From Dactylis glomerata (lineage: Eukaryota > Streptophyta > Magnoliopsida > Poales > Poaceae): a stretch of DNA of 64,000 nt. Every line of letters starts with the position of its first letter. The first letter of the stretch is position 1. The stretch spans positions 5,668,124 to 5,732,123 of the forward strand of contig QXEO01000546.1 of the NCBI GenBank assembly GCA_007115705.1. The letters are read 5' to 3'. Both the position numbers and the translations under genes were made by a program. Below the pieces are notes generated by a model. The model was not told the DNA's origin, did not search any database, and saw only the letters and a program-made list of their open reading frames with translations. This document shows, piece by piece, positions 43,408-54,600 of this stretch.

Positions 43408-44465
43408 TGACCAGTTGGGAAACCCCAAGAGAAAGGTATGATAAGCACAACAGTAAGTTTTCCCTCAGTTATGATACCAAGGTTTAATCGACCAGTAGGA
43501 GAAATAAACCACTTCTGAAGGTTGTTGCTAGTTGACTTTGGCAACGGCGCAAGAGAAAGTCTTGCGCGTGGTGTCGGCGCCAGCAGCATCGTGGAACCTG
43601 CACACAACATAACCAAACTACTTTGCCCCAACTTACGGTGAGGTTGTCAATCTCACTGGTTTGCTGTAAACAAAGGATTAGACATACAGTGTGGAAAAAG
43701 ATGTTTGCTTGCGATGAAATAAAGTAGTGCTTGAGGAAAGTAAATAGTGCTTGCAGTAAATGGTAATATAAATGTAAAAGAATGGACCGGGGTCCTCAGT
43801 TCACTAGAGGTGTCTCTCCATGAAGATAAATAACATGCTGGGTAAACAAATTACAGTTGGGCAATTGACAAAATAAAGAATGCATAGAAATACATGTACA
43901 TGTCATGAAGATCACTATGAGATTCACTTGGGCATTACAACATAATACATAGACCGTAATCCAACTGCATCTATGACTAATAATCCACCCGCATGATATC
44001 ATCCGAACAACCCTTGGGTATTAAGTTGCAAGCAACAGATTATCGCCTTAAGCAAATTGTGTAATGTAAACAATACAAATGTCCTTGAACAAAAGATTAT
44101 TGTTTTCTCCCTAGTAGCAACAACACATCTACAACCTTAGAAGTTATTGTCACTCTCCCAGATTACTAGAGGCATGAACCCACTATCAAGCATAAATATT
44201 CCCTCTTAGAGTCACTAGCATCTACTCGGCCAAGATATCTACTAGCAATGGAGAGCATGCAAGATGACAAATAACATAGACATGATAAATCAACAATCAA
44301 CTTGACATAGTACTCAATATTCTTCGGATCCCAACAAACACAACATGTAGAATTACACAAAGATGATCTTGATCATGATAGGCAGCTCACAATATCTAGA
44401 CATGAGGCGCATGGAGAAGAAGACAACCATCTAGCTACTGCTATGGACCCATGGTCCAGTGGTGG
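43408..44465 (-). repeat. Element F 3' LTR, left part
   Basis: Homologous to element A LTR from the GACCAGTTGGG block onward. It ends at TSD copy GTGGA (44461-44465) and resumes after G, reading on without loss. Confidence 0.72.
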
Positions 44466-46097
44466 ATGATTGCTGGTTGATGATGCCAGAAAAAAAACGG
44501 ATGCCTAGTTGAATGACCAGCCCGTTGGGAACACCAAGAGGAAGGTATGATGGATATAGCAGCAAGGTTTTTCCCTCAGTTAAGAAACCAAGGTTTATCG
44601 TTCAGGAGAGGAGCAAACAAACGACTGAAGGTGATGCTAACTGGCGCCGTTTACGAAACTTGTTGACTCGTCTTCAACCAATAGCAACGCGGAACCTGCA
44701 CACAACACAACCAAATACTTTGTTCCCAACTTACGATGAGGTTGTCAATCTCACCGGTTTGCTTGAAACAAAGGGTATGAGCGTATCGAGTGGAAAGTGA
44801 TAATAGTATGCGAGTAAAGTAAATAGGTGATAGCAATATAATGGAAATAGGACCGGGATCCACAGTTCACTAGCGGTGTCTCTCCATAGATAAAATAATA
44901 CAAGCTGGGTAAACAAATTACAGTTGGGCAATTGATAGAATAAAGATAACGTGCATATGATGAGAGGATCACTATGAGATTTACTGTGGGCATTACAACA
45001 AAATACATAGACCGCCATCCAACTGCATCTATGACTAATAATCCACTCACGGGGATATCACCCGAACACCCCATGAGTATTAAGTTGCGAACAACAGATA
45101 ATTGCATTAAGCAAAGTGTGTAATGTAAACAAAGCATATGCCCTCGAGCATATGAATGTTGTCTTCCCCCTAGTAGCAACATCACATCTACAACCTTAGA
45201 GGTTTCTGTCACTCCCCCAGATTAAATAGAGGCATGAACCCACTATCGAGCATAAATACCCCCTCTTGGAGTCACTAGCAACTACTCGACCAAGATAGCT
45301 ACTAACAACGGAGAGCATGCAAGATCATCAACAACATAGAGATAACAAAAGATAAATTTCAGTACTTCAACTCAAGCATAACACCAATATTCATCGGATC
45401 CCAACAAACCAAACATGTAGAATTTCATAACGGTGATCTCAATCATGTAGGGCAGCTCATGAGATCTAAACATGAAGCACATGGTGGAGAAGACAACCAT
45501 CTAGCTACTGCTATGGACCCATAGTCCAAGGTAGACTACTCACTCGTCGCTCCGGAGGCAAGCATGGCGATGAAGAAGACCTCCGGTGGCGATTCCCCTC
45601 TCCGGCAGGGTGCCGGGAAGAGCTTCTGGACCCTCCCGATCTTCGGGTTGACGGCGGCGGCGGATCGCGATGTGTTCTAGAAAACTGATCGGGTACTTAG
45701 GTTTTTCTCGTTGGGGGGTCTTTATAGGCGAAGGGGCATCGTCAGAAGTGGACCGAGGTGGTCTCACATGTAGGGGGCGCGGCCCAGCCCCTGGCCGCGC
45801 CGCCCTGGTGTGAGGGCCCCTCGTGGCCCCACTCTGTCTCCTCTTCGGTTCTCTGGAAGCTTCGGTAAAATTCTGGGCGACTGGTTTTGGTTTCGTCCAA
45901 TTCTGAGAATATTTCCTGTGTAACTTTTCTGAAACACAAAAACAGCAGAAAACAGGGAACTGGCACTGTGGCGACTTGTTAGTAGGTTAGTTCCGGAAAA
46001 TGCATAAAAGTGCCACGAAGTGTAACAAAACACTAAGCAAATGGTGTAAAAACAAGCATGGAGCATCAAAAATTATGGATACGTTGGAGACGTATCA
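44466..46097 (-). mobile_element. Solo LTR G
   Basis: A 1632-bp LTR of the same family, TG at 44466 and CA at 46097, flanked by TSD GTGGA at 44461-44465 and 46098-46102. There is no interior or second LTR, so it arose by LTR-LTR recombination after insertion into the LTR of F. TATA-like CTTTATAG is at about 45719. Confidence 0.88.
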
Positions 46098-46102
46098 GTG
46101 GA

Positions 46103-46662
46103 CTACTCGCACAGCACTCCGGAGGCTGGCATGGTGATGAAGAAAGCCTCCGGTGATGATTCCCGTCTCTGGCAGGGTGCCGGGAAGAGCTTCTGGACCC
46201 TCCCTATCTCGGGTCGACAACGGCGGCGGCTTGTAGTATGTTTTGTGGAAAAGTGTTCTCTTCTTAGGGTTTTCTCGAGGAAGGGAATTTATAGGCGGAA
46301 GGGCGATGTCAGAGGATGGACCAGGGGCCCACACCACCTGGTGGCACGGCCAGGGGGTGGCTCGCGCCACCCTATGGTGCGTCTGCCTCCTGGCTGCTCT
46401 CCATCTCTCCTATAGACTCCGTCTTCGTGTCAGGTAAATAGGAACTTTGGCTTTCGTTTTGTCCATTTCCGAGAATATTTCCTGTGTAACTTTTCTGAAA
46501 CACAAAAATAGCAACAAACAGGAACTGGCACTATGGCATCTTGTTAATAGGTTAGTTCCGGAAAATGTCTAAAAATGCCACGAAGTGTAAACAAAACACA
46601 AAGCAATTGGTGTAAAACAAGCATGGAGCATCAAAAATTATATATACATTTGCAACGTATCA
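46103..46662 (-). repeat. Element F 3' LTR, right part
   Basis: It continues the LTR after G, ending GCAACGTATCA at 46662, next to the purine tract 46663-46677. Confidence 0.72.
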
Positions 46663-46987
46663 AGCATCCCCAAGCTTAACTCTTGCTCGTCCTCGAGTAG
46701 GTAAATGATAACAAAATAATAATTTTTGAGGTGACATACACCCACCACAATCTTGATCAAATCAATGTAAAGCATTGCATGCTAAGATCAAAGTACTCTA
46801 AACATGGGCATAAAAGATATAATTCTAACCATAGAACTTAGCAACCATGTTACAACATGAAAAGAAAAACAAACAAAAGATCATGAGTAATAATGCTTTG
46901 AAAGGTATTCATTTGTTTCGAGCATGGAGAAAACATAATAAAGTGGTATTCAGCTTGTCCCTCATGGAATAGCAAAACATAAATGCA

Positions 46988-47103
46988 TAGGACACCTTCA
47001 AAGTTCAAGAGGGTGACTAGATACAAATAATTTGAGAACAAGCAATATCAAAAAAACATTCTGGGCATAGGACACCTTCAAAGTTCAAGAGGGTGACTAG
47101 ATA
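46988..47103. repeat. Duplicated block at a deletion junction in F
   Basis: CATAGGACACCTTCAAAGTT and 17 further bases at about 46986-47024 recur at about 47066-47102. After the second copy the sequence jumps to AATAACCTGGGGCATGTGCA, which in element A lies about 1.9 kb away. So a large part of the non-coding body is missing here. Confidence 0.65.
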
Positions 47104-47429
47104 ATAACCTGGGGCATGTGCACAAGAAATCGCAGATCAAAACAATGTTCTGGGAATTTTCACAAATTTTTACAGCAAAGCGCAGAAATCTGTTTCAGGA
47201 CAGCAACTTCCCCAAATCTTACCTTCTTCCAATTAGAGGCTATTCTTGGCACAAAAATGAAATAAAAATGATAAGGAGAGGTCATTACAGTAGTAACAAC
47301 TTCCAAGACTCAACAAAAAGAAAAAGTACTTAAAAGAAAAAATTAGGTTATCTCCCAAGAGTGCTTCTCTTTAACGCCTTTAAGCTAGGCGCAGAAAGTG
47401 AGAATCAAGTATTTTCAAATGAAGAAGCA

Positions 47430-47940
47430 TCAAACACCAGATGCCTTACGTCTACCTCTCTCACCTTTAGTCTTACCTTTACTCTTATCTTTTGTAAACT
47501 CATGATGATTTCCTAGTGGGGAAGTGAATTTCATAGTTCCTTTTCCCACATCTATTATTGCGCCCAGGAGCTTTAGCAGAGATCTTCCAAGTGTGATTTG
47601 TCTATTTCCTACACATTTAGTAACAAGATAGTCAGTAGATACCGTTCTTCCAAAGATTTTTCTAAACACTCCTTCAGCCACTCCAATGGGCAATATAATG
47701 GAATTATTGGTAAGAGATATTCCTTCTCCACCCTCAGAAAGTCCCCAAAGATTCAAAGATTCATAAATATCTTTAGGCATAAGGCAAAATTTAGACATAA
47801 TATCACAATGAGCATGAAAAGTTTCACCATTTATAGTAACTTTCACTAACCATCTTGAGTGTTTGGAATTTATTGGCACAAAATCAAGACGCTCACGCAT
47901 CATACTATAACATTCTTTTAAACATGCTTCTGATAAAGAT
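47430..47940 (-). pseudogene. Element F retroviral-type aspartic protease fragment
   Basis: The open minus frame extends to 48038, but residues before about SEACLKECYSMMRERLDF are antisense to element D and not part of it. The remaining 165 residues resemble the Athila-type protease: RWLVKVTINGETFHAHCD, then flap-like SLTNNSIILPIGVAEG, and the ITLGRSLLKLLGA motif near the end. The catalytic D-S/T-G triad is changed: the frame reads CDIMSKF where DIGA or DIGS is expected, so catalysis is doubtful. A basic tail (KGKTKGERGRRKASGV) ends at 47430. Confidence 0.65.
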
Positions 47941-48954
47941 TTGCTAGTTAACGCTTCTAGAGAAAAACATGCTTGTGAAATAAGTACTAGAAGTGGTGCT
48001 TCTACTCCGGATCCTTTATATCCTGAAGGACATCCCAAGAGGATCGAACATGATTCTCAACATGATGCAGGTAATGGTACTCTTTCAAGGAAAAAGAAGA
48101 AGAAGCATAAAATAGTTGCAGAATCTTCTAAATCAGGTAAGGATCCCAATAGTGTTTCTATTTCTGATGCTAAAACTGAAAGCGGTCATGCTTTTCATAA
48201 AGAAGAAGTTGAGGAGGAACCAGAAAAACTTGCTAAGAATGCAAAGTACACCAAGGAGGATTTCATTGCCAATAAACATGGTAGTGAGAGAGAACCTTGG
48301 GTGCAAAAACCAATGCCTTTTCCTGGTAAGAAACACAAATCCAAGGAAGAGGAACACTATAACAAGTTTTGCGATGAAACCTTTGTTTTTGCAAATTCCT
48401 TTGACCGAAGCTATTAAAATGCCTCCTTATTCAAAGTATATGAAGGATATTGTTTCTAACAAAAGGAAGATTCCTAGTGAGGAGATTTCCACTTTGCTTG
48501 CTAACTATTCTTTCAATGGCAAGGTTCTAGAGAAGCTTGGAGATCCAAGTGTACCAACTATTCCTTCCTCCATTAAAAATAGTTATGTTAGAACTGCTTT
48601 GTGTGATTTGGGAGCAAGAGTTAGTGTCATTCCTTTTTCTCTCTATAAGAGACTTGATCTAGAAAAATTTATATCAACTGATATATCTTTGCAAATGGCT
48701 GATAAGTCTACTACTATTCCTATTTGTATATGTGAGGATGTTCCTGTTCAAGTGGCTAATAACTGTTTGATATTAATTGACTTTGTTGTGTTGAAATGCC
48801 AGAAGATTATAACATGTCTATTATTCTTGGGAGACCTTTTCTTAACACTACAGGTGCTGTTATTGATTGCAACAAAGGGAAAGTAACTTTTAATGTTAAT
48901 GATAAGGAGCACACCGTTTATTTCCCAAGAAGATTGATAGAAAGTATGGTCTAA
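47941..48954 (+). pseudogene. Element D gag end and aspartic protease, frameshifted
   Basis: The region reads as a gag C-terminus (STRSGASTPDPLYPEGHP, then a Lys-rich linker and EPWVQKPMPFP) followed by protease: IKNSYVRTALCDLGARVSVI holds the catalytic D-L-G-A, and a downstream frame holds IILGRPFLNTTGAVIDC. There are two frameshifts, near 48375 and near 48800, the first with loss of about five bases. The stop is at 48952-48954. The start is missing at the junction with F. Non-functional as read. Confidence 0.75.
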
Positions 48955-49938
48955 ATTCAACCAAAAATATCGAGACCATTAAAATAGAATAAATCTATTG
49001 TTCTAGGCAAAAGCCATAGGAAGAATATGAAATTGTTATAGTTGGAACTATACCTATCAAAGTTGAGGTAACATAATCGTTTAGTGAAATGCAAAGTTTT
49101 GTTTCATAAAAAATTGTTTTGGTAACAAGACTTGATCAACCTTGTTAACAAAGTGGTTTTTGAATGAATGAAACTATGTTTTCACTGTGTTTACTTTAGT
49201 TTACTTATGTTTTCATCTTGTTTACTTTCGGTTACTTTTTTGCTTCCACCTTGTTCATCCATGTTTCCGCTGTTTAGTTACATATTAGAGAGTCTTAGAA
49301 CTGCTGTAGACTTGGTTTGAATTTTTTTCCATCGTTCCATTTTCATTTTCCCATGTTTTTAATCATTTGTCAATTTCTGAAAATCCTCGAAAACAAAGTT
49401 TCTCGAAAAATTCCATAAAATTGTTTTTAAATTTTTACGTCTGAAATGGGGCAGAGTGGCACCTAGGACTACCCGGGGGGACCCACCATGCCACCACACC
49501 ACATGGTGGCGCGGGCCAAGCCTGGTCGCGCCATGGCATGGTGTGGGGCCCCTGGCCCTCCACTTATTCTTCCACCTGCCATTCCACTCTCTCTCCCGAA
49601 AAAACACCACTCCATTGCTCAAACCCGTGTTCTTGCTGTTCTTGCTCGCAATTTTCAATCTCCTTGCTCAACCACCTTTGCTGCTGATATTTGGAGCATT
49701 TGTTCTCCGGTATGTGTCTCCTTCGATTGTCCAATTATAATTTTGTTTAGTGGAGTATTTCATGAGTATTTTAGTACTATAGGTGACAGGTTAAGTGAGT
49801 TTGCATGCTTGTTCTATTGGTTAGATAAGTTATTTTGATGCATGTTAGCTCTCTTGCAATTCCCTATAGTAGTTTCCTTCATTAGTTTGTCACAAAATCA
49901 TTTTTTATGAGGTTTGTTAAAAAAATTAGAAAAGAGAG
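48955..49938 (+). other. Non-coding stretch of D where pol should be
   Basis: Nearly 1 kb, AT-rich then GC-rich (49440-49570), without a reverse transcriptase, RNase H or integrase motif. In a complete element several kb of pol would lie here. Confidence 0.6.
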
Positions 49939-51066
49939 ATGCATAATCACACTAACGGAGAAGTCTTTGAGAGAGAAGCACCAAGGGTAGCAAGGCCTTC
50001 AAGATCAACCGCTCAATTTAGGCCATCCTACAATGAAGATCTTATTTCACCAAACATTGGTGATGAGGGGGATGATGGAGATGCACATCCATCCACTTTC
50101 CCTTTTACTAACTTTTTAAGAGATGCAGGGATCCTTGATGATTTCTTACTTCTTCTTAACAGGGTTGGTTTGACTACATACATGCTTGATGAGAGTGACC
50201 AATATGCTATGCTCACGAAGACTTTTGTTGAGAGCATTACTTTTACTAACTCCGCCTACAAGCCATCTATTGCATTTAAAATCTATGATAAGTCTGTCAC
50301 CATGTCTTTGGAAAGATTTTGCGGTATCCTAGGTATTGCTATGTTTGGGATAGCAAAGAAGATTCAGAATCGACCCGCTGATTTGCTGGAGCTTTATCGA
50401 GGGGTGACAAATGATGATGATCGTACATCTTAGTGTGGCAAGATAAGGAACATTCAACTCCCAGCTATTAGATACTTTGCTTACTATCTTGCCACTAGTA
50501 TTCTTGGTAGGGAGAACACTTGTAATATTTATAACTATCATTTAGCTTTTCTAGCTACTGCGCTTAATGTTAGTAAGAAGTACAACCTTGGTGCTCTCAT
50601 TGCTCGTCGCTTAGCTGCTAGGGGACCCATTTATGGAGGAATTATTGTTGCACGCATTGTTGCTGCTCTAGGCCTTTCTGTTGCTCCTAATGATACATTG
50701 TTAGCCCCACAGGGACTTGATCTTGCTGCTATGAAGGTCCATCACTTTGTTACTGCTAACTCTTATGTAGGAAGTTTAGTTTATAGAATGTTATTTACTG
50801 ATGGAGATGAAAGGGAAGTTCCCTTGCCGCAGCCCAGTTTGTTCAGTATTTGCAGCGGACCTTGGTCGCGCTCTGAGGAGGAGTTGTACGAGCAGCTTAG
50901 GTTGCTTGGTTTCCACATGCAGCAGGGCCCCGAGAGCCAGGAGGAGGAGGCGCCCTCTGATTATTACACTGTGCATCATACCGGGGCGCCCTCGACCTCA
51001 TATCAGGACAAAGGTACATCTTCGTCATATTTTGGAGATGCCACTTCTTGGCCGAGTTGGGATTGA
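49939..51066 (+). pseudogene. Athila ORF1-type protein of D with one in-frame stop
   Basis: One frame runs from ATG 49939 (MHNHTNGEVFEREAPRVARP) to TGA 51064-51066, broken only by TAG at 50431-50433. Recognisable blocks of the Athila ORF1-type family are SLERFCGILGIAMFG before the stop, and NIQLPAIRYFAYYLATSILG, YNLGALIARRLAARGPIYGG and EVPLPQPSLFSICSGPWS after it. The C-terminal 60 residues are acidic and Ser/Tyr-rich. The role of this ORF in the life cycle is not established. A single nonsense change in about 375 codons suggests a fairly recent loss. Confidence 0.72.
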
Positions 51067-51573
51067 TCTCCACTTATGCCAAAAGCCTAAGCTTGGGGGA
51101 GGTATACCGACATCTCACTCATTTATACATCATATTCTATCGGTACTTTGTATATCCATGCTTCACTTTCTTTCTTTTTCTTTGTTGTTCTTGTTTTATT
51201 TCTGCTTTCCAAAACCCAAAAATACCAAAAATATTTTTGTTATTTCTCTTTGTTTGCTTCTTTAGTTTTCTAGTATTGGTTTGCTTTACCTTCTAGTTTC
51301 TGTTTGGTATTCGAAAAATCCAAAAAGATTTCGCTTTGTTTGCTGTTTACTTCTGTTCTTGTTTTAAAATTCGAAAACCCAAAAATATTTGTTGTTCTTT
51401 TCTGGTTTTGTAAAGTTTCCTGCAGAGTTTAGTCTCTCGTGACTCCATTGGAGCTTGGTTTTCACTTCATATTATTCAAGGCACACAAGTGAAAGGCAAT
51501 AATGACAACTTATGACAATTTGAGATGTGGTGAGAGGCTGGTATGAACTCTATTTATTTTCATTTTTGTACAT
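51067..51573 (+). other. Element D sequence after the Athila ORF
   Basis: Pyrimidine-rich non-coding sequence with repeated AAAACCCAAAAATA-type words. Ends at TACAT (51569-51573), the target site of B. Confidence 0.55.
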
Positions 51574-53206
51574 TGATACATCTCAAACGTATCTATAATT
51601 TTTTATGCTCCATGCTTGTTTATATACCATTTTCTTTGTGTTTTGTTACACTTCGTGGTGTTTTTATGCATTTCCCGGAACTAACCTATTAACGAGATGC
51701 CACAGTGCCAGTTCCCTGTTTTCTGATGTTTTTGTGTTTCAGAAAAGCTACACATGAAATATTCTTAGAATTGGACAAAACAAAAGCTGAACCTCCTATT
51801 TTTCCCGAAGCGTCGTGAAGTCCGAAGATGAGACGGAGGGGGGGCAGAGGCCGGCCACACCCTAGGGTGGCGCGGCCCAGGCCCTGGCCGCGCCACCAGG
51901 GGGTGAGACCGCCTGCTCCACCTCCTGATGCCGCCCTTCCGCCTATATATTCCCCTCGATGGGAAAAACCTAAATCCCCGATCAATTTTCCTTGAAACAT
52001 ACTGCAAGCCACCTCCGTCATTGATGCGAGATCGGGAGGGTCTAGAAGCTCTTCCCGGCACCTTGCCGGAGAGGGGAATCACCGCCGGAGGCCTTCTCCA
52101 CCACCATGGTCGCCTCCTGAGTGATGTGTGAGTAGTCTACCTTAGACTATGGGTCCATAGCAGTAGCTAGATGGTCGTCTTCTCCACCATGTGCTTCATG
52201 TTTAGATCTTGTGAGCTGCCTATCATGATCAAGATAATCTTTGTGTAATTCTACATATTGTGTTTGTTGGGATCCGATGAGTATTGTTACTATGTCAAGT
52301 TGATGTGCTGAATTATTATCTTTATGTTATCTCTATGTTGTTTATGATCTTGCATGCTCTCCGTTGCTGGTAGATATCTTGGCCGAGTAGATGCTACTGA
52401 CTCCAAGAGGGGGTATTTATGCTCGATAGTTGGGTTCATGCCTCTAGTAATCTGGGGGAGTGACAGAAACCTCTAAGGTTGTAGATGTGTTGTTGCCACT
52501 AGGGAGAAAACAACATTCTTGTGTCCAAGGACATTTGCTTTGTTTACATTACACACTTTGCTTAATGCAGTTATCCGTTGTTCGCAACTTAATACCTGAT
52601 GGTTGCTCGGAAGACATCCGGAGGGTGGATTATTAGTCATAGATGCAGTTGAATTATGGTCTATGTATTTTGTCATAATGCCCAGAGTGAATCGCATAGT
52701 GATCCTCATGACATACGTGCGCTATCTTTATTCTATCAATTGTCTAACTGTAATTTGTTTACCTAGCATGTTGTTATTTATCTTATGGAGAGACACCACT
52801 AGTGAACTGTGGACCCCGGTCCAATTCCTTTACATTGCTATTACTGTTTTACTTTTACTCGCTCTATTTACATTCTTGCATACTATTACCTTTTACCACT
52901 CGATATGCTCAATCCTTTTTTACAGCAAACCGGTGAGATTGACAACCTCATCGTAAGTTGGGGCAAAGTTCTTGGTTGTGTTATGCGCAGGCTCCATGTT
53001 GCTGCTGGTGCAAAGCAAAGCCCTGGATGAGGCGCCATATAAATTGTCCGGAGCTATCGTGAAGCTAGCGAACATCAACCTTCTGAAGTTTGGCTTTCTC
53101 CTACTAGTTTGATAAACCTTGGTTTCACAACTGAGGGAAACTTGCTGCTGTGCTCATCATACCTTCCTCTTGGGGTTCCCAACTGGGTGCCTACTATGCA
53201 CCATCA
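51574..53206 (+). repeat. Element B 5' LTR
   Basis: The LTR starts TGATACATCTCAAACG and ends CACCATCA. A TATATA box is at 51943-51950. Relative to A and C it lacks the last 50-80 bases (the CACGTCAACTAC block), which are inside the element here. Confidence 0.85.
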
Positions 53207-53216
53207 AGCATTTTTC

Positions 53217-53313
53217 TGGCGCCGTTGCTAGGGACCGAAGAAGAAGAAGAAGCTTCCACGTCAACTACGCGCCAGCAAAACGCAAAGCATTTTTCTGGCG
53301 CCGTTGCCAGGGA
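53217..53313 (+). other. Element B duplicated tRNA-Asp primer binding sites
   Basis: TGGCGCCGTTGCTAGGGA lies at 53217-53234 and TGGCGCCGTTGCCAGGGA at 53296-53313, in a repeated AGCATTTTTCTGGCGCCG context 79 bp apart. The first follows the LTR end by 10 bp and is likely the one used. The block between them resembles the LTR end of A and C. Confidence 0.8.
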
Positions 53314-53485
53314 GAAAGAAGATTTTTGCAAGAGGAGTCTCTCGCTTTCAATCTCTTACTTTGTTATTGTTTTTCTTTATCTTATTTTTGCTTGCATCGT
53401 TTTATCAAAAAATACAAAAAAATTCCTTTTATAGTTGTTATTTTTGTTGGTCTGTTATTGTCCTGCTTTATCATGCTTTCTATCA

Positions 53486-54600
53486 ATGGTTGGTTTCTTT
53501 GAAACTAAATCTTTTTGGCAAGGTGGGTTCACGGAAGAGCAGCAAAATTATTATGAGGAACACCGCTTGTCACAAAAAGGGAAGCACTTATGGGAACAAA
53601 TTGATAAATTGTATATCATTGCTAGAAACGTGTGCTCTACTTATAATGTTACTTATTGCTTTGACAAATCTTGTTGCTGTAGGAGGTATAAACACCTCCC
53701 TTTTGAATGTGAGTATAATGATGATGTTACCATATCTTCTTATATTAATGGAAATTATGACTTTTATGATGTGGAACAAATTGAAGAATTGATTACTTGG
53801 AAGGGTGCATTCGAACTTGCTTATTTGCTTGAAAATACTGATGATTCGCCTTATAATATGAGGTTTATGATATACTTAAATTTTGCTTTGATAATTACAA
53901 GGAATAAAATGGCTATATTCTTAAATATCTTAATAGATGCTCTCCAACGGAAGAGACTAATGCCTTGAAGGAGCCTATGGAAGAAGAAATTGCTAAAACT
54001 GGAAGCTCATTGGATGAAAGAAAGGAGGAGAGTGATGATCAAGAGGAGGAAGAATGGAGCTACCCATGTCTACCTCCCAATAAGAGTAACTCTTTAACTA
54101 ATACCTTGTTTGATCACCCTTCATGCTTAACAAAGGAGGATGAGTGTGATATTTATATTGTTGAGTTTGTTCATGATGATACTGAAAATTATTATGAGAG
54201 AGGAAAATATGGTTGTTGGAATTCTCATGTTACTAAAACACCTCTCTTTATATTGAAAGTTTTGAAGTTGCTCTTATTTTATCTACCCATACTTGTTACT
54301 ATGTGCTTCTTTGATTTATTTTCTTACAAGATTCCTATGCATAGGAAGTGGGTTAGACTTAAATGTGTTTCATATTTGCTCCTTGATGCTCTCTTTTTCT
54401 TCAATTCATATTTCTTATGTGAGCATCTTCTCAACTTTTTGCGCCTAGCTCAAAGGCTTTACAGAAAAGCACTCTTGGGAGATAACCCAATGTTTTCTTT
54501 TCAGTACTTTTTCTTTTATTTGAGTCTTGGAAGTTATTACTACTGTAATGACCTCTCCTTATCATATTTATTTCGTTGTTGTGCCAAGAAGAACCTCTAA
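53486..54600 (+). pseudogene. Element B ORF of unknown type, frameshifted
   Basis: The first frame starts at ATG 53486 and ends at 53968; the second (first ATG 53977) ends at 54600. They overlap and the second frame reads naturally upstream, so one ORF is broken by an indel near 53900. The first part has a Cys cluster (CFDKSCCCRRY) and conserved ISSYINGNYDF and WKGAFELAYLLENTDDS. The second has an acidic stretch, PCLPPNKSNSL, and two hydrophobic segments (KLLLFYLPILVTMCFFDLF and YLLLDALFFFNSYFL) that could span membranes. It shows no gag, zinc knuckle, protease or polymerase motif. An env-like role is speculation. The last 45 codons run into the conserved non-coding body. Confidence 0.5.

Larger units (their letters stand above)
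43408..47940 (-). mobile_element. Element F: 5'-truncated Athila-type Gypsy element
   Basis: Its 3' LTR (43408-44465 plus 46103-46662) is interrupted by solo LTR G. The purine tract AGCATCCCCAAGCTT follows at 46663. The interior is only about 1.3 kb: a shortened non-coding body, then a protease-like ORF. At about 47940 it meets the opposite-strand element D with no LTR between, so the 5' half of F is lost. LTR style matches elements A, B, C and G. The left LTR border is approximate. Confidence 0.72.
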
